A DNA stretch of 64,000 bases, taken from assembly GCF_002812805.1 (NCBI RefSeq), contig NZ_NMUM01000005.1, positions 62,001 to 126,000 on the forward strand, read 5' to 3'. The translations under genes were made by a program, and so were the position numbers. The first letter of the stretch is position 1; every line of letters begins with the position of its first letter. Below the pieces are notes generated by a model that made no database searches, was not told the DNA's origin, and saw only the letters and a program-made list of their open reading frames with translations. Below are positions 58,608 through 64,000 of the stretch, piece by piece. Source of the DNA: Microbacterium lacus. GTDB lineage: Bacteria > Actinomycetota > Actinomycetes > Actinomycetales > Microbacteriaceae.

Positions 58608-60440
58608 TCAGGAGTGGACGCGGCGGCGGAGGACCTCGATGCGCGCCTGCAGCTGGGCCACCGTCGCGTGCGACACGGCGGGACCGCCGCAGATACGCCG
58701 CAGTTCGGCGTGCACGAGTCCGTGCGGTTCGCCCGCCTGACGCGCGTACAGGCCGACCAGGCTGTTCAGCAGTTGGCGCTGCTCGCGCAGGGTCCGGTGC
58801 AGGGCAGGCGGAGGTGCATCCGCGGCACGCTCATCGCCCGACGCCGCTTCGGCGGCCTCGCGGACGCTCCGGTGCTTGCCCTGCCGCGCCTGGCGCTGCA
58901 TCAGCAACTCGTGCACGTGCTCGGGCTCGAGCAGACCCGGAAGACCCAGGAACTCCTCCTCTTCGGGGGTGCCGGGGACGGCGAGCTGGCCGAACTCTCG
59001 CCCGTCGAACATGACGCGGTCGAAGTGGGCGAAGGATCCGAGCGCCTGGTATGTGAACTCCTGCGTGAGGGCGTCAGACGCGGATTCTTCGCGCTCGGCC
59101 GCATCCATGGCGTCTTCGTCGAGGGCCCACTCGTCATCGCCGTCGCTGTCGCGATCGAGAGCATGATCGCGCTCACGCTCCAGTTCGCCGGCCAGCGCGA
59201 TCAACTGCGGCACGTTCGGCAGGAAGATGCTCGCGGTCTCGCCACGGCGCCGCGCACGCACGAAACGTCCGATCGCCTGCGCGAAGAACAGGGGCGTCGA
59301 CGCGGATGTCGCATAGACCCCGACGGCGAGGCGCGGCACATCGACGCCCTCCGACACCATGCGTACGGCCACCAGCCAGCGCGACGTCGAGTTCGCGTAC
59401 TGCTCGATGCGGGCGGATGCCTCGGCCTCGTCCGACAGCACAACCGTCGGCGTTTCGCCGCTGATGGATTCCAGAATCGCGGCGTAGGCGCGCGCCGCGG
59501 TCTGATCGGTCGCGATGATCAGCCCCCCGGCATCCGGAATCTGCTCGCGCACCTCCGTCAGGCGTCGATCGGCGGAGCGCAATACGGCGGGTATCCAGTC
59601 ACCGTTCGGGTCGAGCGCCGTCCGCCAGGCCTGAGCGGTGATGTCTTTCGTGTTGTCCTGCCCGAGATACGCCTCCATCTCGTCGCCGGCACGCGTGCGC
59701 CAGCGCATCTTGCCGGCGTAGACGAGGAACATGACGGGCCGCACCACGCCGTCTTCGAGCGCGCGGCGATACCCGTAGTTGTAGTCGGTACGCGAGAGGC
59801 GAATGCCCTTCTCGTTCGGCGCATACTCCACGAACGGGATCGGAGCGGTGTCGCTCCGGAAGGGTGTGCCCGACAGCAGCAGTCTGCGGGTCGCGCGGCC
59901 ATAGGCCTCACGCAGCGCATCACCCCAGCTCAGCGCGTCGCCACCGTGGTGGACCTCGTCGAGGATGACGAGCGTGCGCGCATCCATGATCAGGCGTTCG
60001 TGGACGGATGCCTTGACCGCCACCTGCGCGTAGGTCACGGCGACGCCGTGGTACTGCCTCGACGGCATGGCGTGCCGATTGCTGAAGTTCGGATCGAGCC
60101 GCAGCGAGACGCGGGCCGCAGCATCCGCCCACTGCGTCTTCAGATGCTCGGTGGGGGCGACGACGACGATGCGGGAGATGACCCGACGACGGAGCAACTC
60201 GGTCGCCAGACGGAGGGCGAACGTCGTCTTGCCTGCGCCCGGCGTCGCCGCCGCGAGGAAGTCGCGCGGACCATTTCCGACACCGTCGGGGCCGTCGAGC
60301 GCGAAGTAGATGTCGAGGGCCTCGGCCTGCCACGCGCGCAGCGCCTGCGCCGTACCCCAGGGCGCGCGTTGCGGATACGAGGGCGACAGGTGCTCGGCCG
60401 CGAAGCTGCCGACGTGCGCACCGGGTTGCTCCTCGATCAC
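58608..60440 (-). CDS. DEAD/DEAH-box superfamily 2 helicase (SSL2/RadD-like)
   Basis: A 610-residue helicase: motif I AATPGAGKTTFALRLATEL (about 64-82), DEVHHGGD (motif II), LLLSGTPFRSD (III), FAQAIGRFVRARRRGE (VI). The C-terminal 200 residues are hydrophilic and unassigned. GGGAGGGG favours GTG 60440 over 60446. The promoter (60492-60514) resembles the PafBC DNA-damage element, suiting a repair role. Confidence 0.9.
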   Translation of the reverse strand: MIEEQPGAHVGSFAAEHLSPSYPQRAPWGTAQALRAWQAEALDIYFALDGPDGVGNGPRDFLAAATPGAGKTTFALRLATELLRRRVISRIVVVAPTEHLKTQWADAAARVSLRLDPNFSNRHAMPSRQYHGVAVTYAQVAVKASVHERLIMDARTLVILDEVHHGGDALSWGDALREAYGRATRRLLLSGTPFRSDTAPIPFVEYAPNEKGIRLSRTDYNYGYRRALEDGVVRPVMFLVYAGKMRWRTRAGDEMEAYLGQDNTKDITAQAWRTALDPNGDWIPAVLRSADRRLTEVREQIPDAGGLIIATDQTAARAYAAILESISGETPTVVLSDEAEASARIEQYANSTSRWLVAVRMVSEGVDVPRLAVGVYATSASTPLFFAQAIGRFVRARRRGETASIFLPNVPQLIALAGELERERDHALDRDSDGDDEWALDEDAMDAAEREESASDALTQEFTYQALGSFAHFDRVMFDGREFGQLAVPGTPEEEEFLGLPGLLEPEHVHELLMQRQARQGKHRSVREAAEAASGDERAADAPPPALHRTLREQRQLLNSLVGLYARQAGEPHGLVHAELRRICGGPAVSHATVAQLQARIEVLRRRVHS

Positions 60441-60491
60441 CTGCACACCCCTCCCGCATCGGCATCCGCTCGCCCGAACGCACGACTGACC

Positions 60492-60514
60492 ACGATAGAC
60501 GAACCCGCCGACAC
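60492..60514 (-). promoter_or_regulatory. PafBC (RecA-NDp)-like promoter of the DEAH helicase
   Basis: Minus strand: GTGTCGGCG, 8 nt, TATCGT. Seven of nine positions match TTGTCRGTG and the N8 spacing is exact. About 45 nt upstream of the GTG. Confidence 0.5.
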
Positions 60515-60548
60515 CCGGCCCCGCGCAGTGAGCTCGACGGCCCCAGCG

Positions 60549-60571
60549 ATGTCAGCCCCGCGCGGTATGGT
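60549..60571 (+). promoter_or_regulatory. PafBC-like promoter of the second SGNH hydrolase
   Basis: Plus strand: ATGTCAGCC, 8 nt, TATGGT. Six of nine positions match the RecA-NDp element, with exact spacing. Divergent from the helicase promoter 35 bp away. Confidence 0.4.
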
Positions 60572-60600
60572 CGAAAACGGTCGACAAGCGAGGAGGTCCT

Positions 60601-61467
60601 ATGCCCGCGCACGAACCCGAAAACCTTCCCACCCCGGATGCGACGGATCAGCCGACGCACCCGTGGCGTCGATTTGTTGCGATCGGCGACTCGTTCACCG
60701 AGGGCGTCGGCGACCCCGAGCCGCGACTCGACGGCGGGTACCGCGGGTGGGCGGACCGTGTCGCCGAGGTGTTGGGTTCGCAGGTGCCCGATTTCGCATA
60801 TGCCAACCTCGCGGTGCGCGGGCGGCTGATCGCGCCGATCATCGCCGAACAGGTCGAACCCGCCCTCGCACTCAAGCCCGACCTGGTCACCTTGTGTGCC
60901 GGGGGAAACGACATCATCCGTCCCGGCGCCGACCCCGACGCGGTCGCCGCGCAGTTCGAGGACGCCGTTGCACGGCTCTCACAGAGCGGCGCGACGATCG
61001 TCATCTTCACGGGAATAGACGTCGGCTGGCAGCCGGTCTTTCGCGCCATGCGGGGAAAGATCGCGATCTACAACGAGAACCTTCGGGCGATCGCCGACAG
61101 GTACGACTGCGTGGTCGCCGACCAGTGGGGGCTGAAAGAGATCCAGGACGCCCGCTTCTTCGACGCCGACCGCCTTCACCTGAACCCCCTCGGCCATCAC
61201 GAAGTGGCTCGCATGGTGCTCCGGACGCTCAACGTCTCGAACGACCTCGTCCCCATGCAGCCCGACCCGTTCCCGAGCACGACCTGGCGCACCGCGCGCG
61301 TCGGGGACTTCGTGTGGGCTCGCTCACATCTGGTTCCGTGGGTCTTGCGGCGCCTCCGGCACCAGTCGTCGGGAGACAACGTCACGGCAAAGCGCCCCGA
61401 ACCGCTGCCGATGGAAATCCTCGCGCCCGGGCAAGATCCGAACGCGCAGCCAGGGAAGACCGTCTGA
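60601..61467 (+). CDS. SGNH/GDSL hydrolase (second paralogue)
   Basis: A 288-residue SGNH hydrolase: FVAIGDSFTEGVGDPEPR (catalytic Ser), LCAGGNDIIRPGADP and DRLHLNPLGHHEVAR (Asp/His). Closely related to the 31234 protein over most of its length (shared YxNLAxRGxLI and EPALALKP). GAGGAGG precedes the ATG. Shares the helicase intergenic region. Confidence 0.9.
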   Translation: MPAHEPENLPTPDATDQPTHPWRRFVAIGDSFTEGVGDPEPRLDGGYRGWADRVAEVLGSQVPDFAYANLAVRGRLIAPIIAEQVEPALALKPDLVTLCAGGNDIIRPGADPDAVAAQFEDAVARLSQSGATIVIFTGIDVGWQPVFRAMRGKIAIYNENLRAIADRYDCVVADQWGLKEIQDARFFDADRLHLNPLGHHEVARMVLRTLNVSNDLVPMQPDPFPSTTWRTARVGDFVWARSHLVPWVLRRLRHQSSGDNVTAKRPEPLPMEILAPGQDPNAQPGKTV

Positions 61468-61490
61468 TCAGTCGGACTCGGTAGCCGGGT

Positions 61491-62300
61491 TTACGAGCGG
61501 ATGCGCAGGGCCCACAGGGTGACCGCGCTGGCGGCGGCGACGTTCAGCGAATCGACGCCGCCGGTCATCGGAATCGTCACGGTCGAGTCGGCTGCGGCGA
61601 TCGCGTGGCGTGAGAGGCCGTCGCCCTCCGCGCCCAGCACGATTGCCACGCGCTCGGGCGGGTTCTCGACGAAGTCATCGAGCGACACGGCATCCTCAGA
61701 CAGGGCGAGCGCCATGATGTGAAACCCTGCCTCGTGCAGCAGCTCAGCGCCCTCACGCCAGGCCGGCAGGCGCGTCCACGGCACCTGGAAGACCGTTCCC
61801 ATACTGACCCGGATGCTGCGCCGGTAGAGCGGGTCGGCGCAGCGCGGCGACACGAGCACGGCGTCTGCCCCCATGCCCGCGGCGGCGCGGAACACGGCCC
61901 CGACGTTGGTGTGATCGACGAGGTCTTCCAGCACGACGACCCGACGGGCGTCGGCGAGAATTTCTTGTACCGAGGGAGTTGCGGGCCGATGCATCGACGC
62001 GAGCAGCCCCCGGTGCACGGCGTAGCCGGTCACGCTCTCGGCGAGCTCGGCATCCACGACGTACACGGGGGTCGCGTCGTCCGCTCCCAGCAGGTCTTCG
62101 ACGTCACCGAGCCACTTCTCTTGCGTCAAGACAGACCGCGGGCGATGCCCGGCAACAAGGGCGCGCGCGAGGACCTTCGCGGACTCGGCGATGTACAGCC
62201 CGCCCTCGGGCTCAAGCACCCGCCTGAGGGCGACATCGGTCAGGTCGCGGTAGTCCGCAAGGCGCGGGTCCGAAGCATCCGTCACCCGCTCTACAGCCAC
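61491..62300 (-). CDS. SpoU-family RNA 2'-O-methyltransferase
   Basis: A 269-residue SPOUT methylase with an N-terminal RNA-binding domain. Knot motifs: LEDLVDHTNVGAVFRAA (about 123-139), VAIVLGAEGDGLSRHAI and IPMTGGVDSLNVAAASAV (about 243-260). Target position unknown. GTG start; TAGGTT (62307-62312, minus strand) ends 6 nt upstream, so leaderless. Confidence 0.93.
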   Translation of the reverse strand: MAVERVTDASDPRLADYRDLTDVALRRVLEPEGGLYIAESAKVLARALVAGHRPRSVLTQEKWLGDVEDLLGADDATPVYVVDAELAESVTGYAVHRGLLASMHRPATPSVQEILADARRVVVLEDLVDHTNVGAVFRAAAGMGADAVLVSPRCADPLYRRSIRVSMGTVFQVPWTRLPAWREGAELLHEAGFHIMALALSEDAVSLDDFVENPPERVAIVLGAEGDGLSRHAIAAADSTVTIPMTGGVDSLNVAAASAVTLWALRIRS

Positions 62301-62319
62301 GTTCCCAACCTACCCACCG

Positions 62320-62382
62320 CGCGAGGGTGCCCGTTCCACCCGCGAGGGTGCCCGTTTCACCCGCGAGGGTGCCCCTTCGCGC
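62320..62382. repeat. Three tandem 21-bp repeats between the SpoU and ArsR promoters
   Basis: The unit CGCGAGGGTGCCCGTTCCAC-C (62320-62340) is repeated at 62341-62361 (one change) and 62362-62382 (four to five changes at its end). The third copy ends 2 nt before the ArsR -10. The 21-bp period puts each copy on the same helix face. Confidence 0.85.
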
Positions 62383-62384
62383 GA

Positions 62385-62390
62385 TATGAT
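62385..62390 (+). promoter_or_regulatory. -10 box of the arsR-sulP operon
   Basis: TATGAT, near consensus, 9 nt before the ATG; the -35 region falls in the tandem repeats. Confidence 0.5.
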
Positions 62391-62399
62391 GGATTGATC

Positions 62400-62765
62400 A
62401 TGTCACTACCTCAGTCGCAACGGCCGCTCTACGAAGTCAAGGCGGGGCTGTTCAAGGGCCTGTCGCACCCATTACGCATCCGGATGCTCGAGCTGCTGGC
62501 CGACGGCGACGAACACACCGTGGCCTACCTGCAGACGAGCACGGGGCTCGAGGCTTCCCACCTGTCCCAACACCTGTCGGTGCTGCGACGGCACCGACTG
62601 GTCACGTCCGAGCGCCGCGGCAGCAATGTCTACTACCGCCTCGCGCGGCCCGAGGTCGCAGAACTCCTGGCTATCGCCCGTCGACTCCTCGCCGCGCTGG
62701 TCGCCGAGGACGGTGCGCGCGCTGACGACGTCGCCGAGCTGCCGTCGTTCGGCGCATCCTCATGA
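62400..62765 (+). CDS. ArsR-family transcriptional regulator
   Basis: A 121-residue winged-helix repressor: KGLSHPLRIRMLELL (about 19-33), recognition region TGLEASHLSQHLSVLRRH and wing ERRGSNVYYRL. No cysteine metal site is visible in helix 3, so it may not sense metals. It overlaps the SulP gene by ATGA and probably controls it. Confidence 0.9.
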   Translation: MSLPQSQRPLYEVKAGLFKGLSHPLRIRMLELLADGDEHTVAYLQTSTGLEASHLSQHLSVLRRHRLVTSERRGSNVYYRLARPEVAELLAIARRLLAALVAEDGARADDVAELPSFGASS

Positions 62766-64000
62766 TCCGCGCGCTGCATGCTGTGCGCGCGCTATTGCCA
62801 TCACGTGCCGACTACCGGGAAGTCCCGAAGAGCTGGCGCCGCGACCTGCTGGCCGGCGTGACGGTCGGCATTGTCGCGCTTCCACTGGCTCTCGGGTTCG
62901 GCATATCGTCGGGCGCGGGCGCCGCGGCGGGCCTGATCACGGCGATCGTCGCGGGTGTCATCGCCGCGGTCTTCGGCGGGTCGAACGTGCAGGTATCGGG
63001 ACCGACCGGCGCGATGGTCGTCGTGCTCGCCCCCATCGTGGCGTCCAACGGTATGGGCGCCGTCGCGATCGTGAGCTTGATGGCGGGGGTCATCGTCGTG
63101 ATCGCGGGGATCGCTCGGCTCGGCCGTGCGGTGTCGTTCATCCCCTGGCCGGTCATCGAGGGCTTCACCCTCGGAATCGCCGTCATCATCTTCTTGCAGC
63201 AGGTGCCCGCTCTGACCGGACCCGCGACGCATGGCGGCTCGCACACGAATGTGGTCCTGGCGGCGTTCGACGCGCTGGCCTCGGCCGATCTCGGTTACCT
63301 GCTCTGGGCGCTCGGCGCCGTCGTGATCGTCGCGGGATGCATGCTTCTGCTCCCCCGCCTGCATCCGGCCATCCCCGGCTCACTCGTCGGTGTGATCCTG
63401 GTGACGCTGCTGACGCTCGTCGTGTCGGACCCCCTCGCCGTGATCGGCGCCCTTCCTGCCTCGCTCCCGGTGCCGAGCCTGCCCGCACTCGACATCGGTA
63501 CCCTCTCGAGCCTCTTGCTCCCGGCTCTCACGGTCGCGGCCCTCGCAGCGATCGAGTCCCTCCTGTCCGCCCGGGTCGCCGCATCCCTCGCCGACACGGG
63601 ACCGTACGACCCCGACCGTGAGCTCTTCGGACAGGGACTCGCCTCCATCGGATCAGGTCTGTTCGGCGGGATGCCCGCTACCGGGGCCATCGCACGGACG
63701 GCCGTCAACGTCCGCGCCGGGGCTCGAACGCGCCTCGCCGCAATCGTGCACGCGCTTGTGCTGCTGCTCGTCGTGGTGGCGGTCGCGGGCCCCGTGGGCG
63801 CGATCCCGCTCGCCGCACTGTCGGGCGTTCTCATGGTCACGGCCATCCGGATGGTCCACCTCGCGACGGCCCGCTCGATCCTGCGCTCGACACGAGCGGA
63901 CGCGGTCGCCTACATCGTGACGGCGATCGTGACGGTCTCGGTCGACCTCATCGTCGCCGTCGTCATCGGCATGATCGTCGCGGCGATCTTCGCGCTCCGT
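62762..64000 (+). CDS. SulP-family anion transporter (3' end beyond window)
   Basis: The first 413 residues of a SulP/SLC26 transporter, cut by the window end. N-terminus EVPKSWRRDLLAGVTVGIVALPLALGF with ten or more transmembrane helices; GSNVQVSGPTGAMVVVLAPIV and ESLLSARVAASLAD are family core. Transports sulfate, bicarbonate or similar anions. Whether a STAS or carbonic anhydrase tail exists cannot be seen. Coupled to arsR by ATGA. Confidence 0.93.
   Translation, partial: MIRALHAVRALLPSRADYREVPKSWRRDLLAGVTVGIVALPLALGFGISSGAGAAAGLITAIVAGVIAAVFGGSNVQVSGPTGAMVVVLAPIVASNGMGAVAIVSLMAGVIVVIAGIARLGRAVSFIPWPVIEGFTLGIAVIIFLQQVPALTGPATHGGSHTNVVLAAFDALASADLGYLLWALGAVVIVAGCMLLLPRLHPAIPGSLVGVILVTLLTLVVSDPLAVIGALPASLPVPSLPALDIGTLSSLLLPALTVAALAAIESLLSARVAASLADTGPYDPDRELFGQGLASIGSGLFGGMPATGAIARTAVNVRAGARTRLAAIVHALVLLLVVVAVAGPVGAIPLAALSGVLMVTAIRMVHLATARSILRSTRADAVAYIVTAIVTVSVDLIVAVVIGMIVAAIFALR

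Noticed and set aside
60569..60588. A LexA-like operator around GGTCGAAAACGGTCGAC.
   Set aside because: The half sites do not match the actinobacterial SOS box pattern; the PafBC-like element explains the region better.

Overview
The window is a continuous stretch of high-GC actinobacterial chromosome. Gene order, protein sequences and promoter style fit Microbacteriaceae, most likely Microbacterium or a close relative. Coding density is very high: no gap between genes exceeds about 180 bp. I see no prophage, insertion sequence, CRISPR array or rRNA operon. There are two tRNA-Leu genes.

Layout. 1-1079: 3' end of an O-acetylhomoserine sulfhydrylase gene and a CoA-binding protein. 1103-7091: rpoZ, then metK-priA-fmt-rsmB. 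7178-9199: glutaminase-STAS divergent from rpe. 9217-15417: histidine genes (hisE, hisG, hisF, hisI) running into tryptophan genes (trp-associated membrane protein, small HGxxPAAW protein, trpC, trpB, trpA). 15583-24201: lgt, gltBD, pyk. 24233-28217: tRNA-Leu(CAA), an ANTAR response regulator, a thioesterase and polA. 28227-34907: peptidase-like DUF885, a luciferase-like oxidoreductase, an SGNH hydrolase, a secreted protein/lipoprotein pair, a RibD-type reductase, a conserved small protein and a GntR regulator. 35026-36616: a three-gene unit (molybdopterin oxidoreductase, FAD reductase, CxxC protein). 36792-42083: transporter, membrane proteins, SDR, NfeD/SPFH pair, phosphodiesterase, rbpA. 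42154-49301: lnt, helY, tatC, tatA, pafC, pafB. 49348-53095: FKBP lipoprotein, trmI, HAD phosphatase, PAC2 protein. 53223-64000: uppP, M20 peptidase, tRNA-Leu(GAG), prfC, a VIT-type membrane protein, a DEAH helicase, a second SGNH hydrolase, a SpoU methylase, ArsR, and the start of a SulP transporter.

At least 17 genes have a TAnnnT-like -10 box ending 6-7 nt before the start codon, so leaderless mRNAs appear common. Two of these promoters place a start codon at +1 of a very short reading frame (before rpoZ and before the AEC transporter), giving candidate leader peptides. pafB/pafC encode the actinobacterial DNA-damage activator. Three promoters in the window resemble its RecA-NDp target (TTGTCRGTG-N8-TAnnnT): those of the RibD-type reductase, the DEAH helicase and the second SGNH hydrolase. 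rbpA has an exact GGAAT-N18-GTT disulfide-stress (SigR-type) promoter. Several conserved neighbourhoods have expected genes missing: coaBC between rpoZ and metK, trpE after hisI, and the Pup-proteasome block between trmI and pafB. At least seven gaps carry long inverted repeats, three of them related in sequence.
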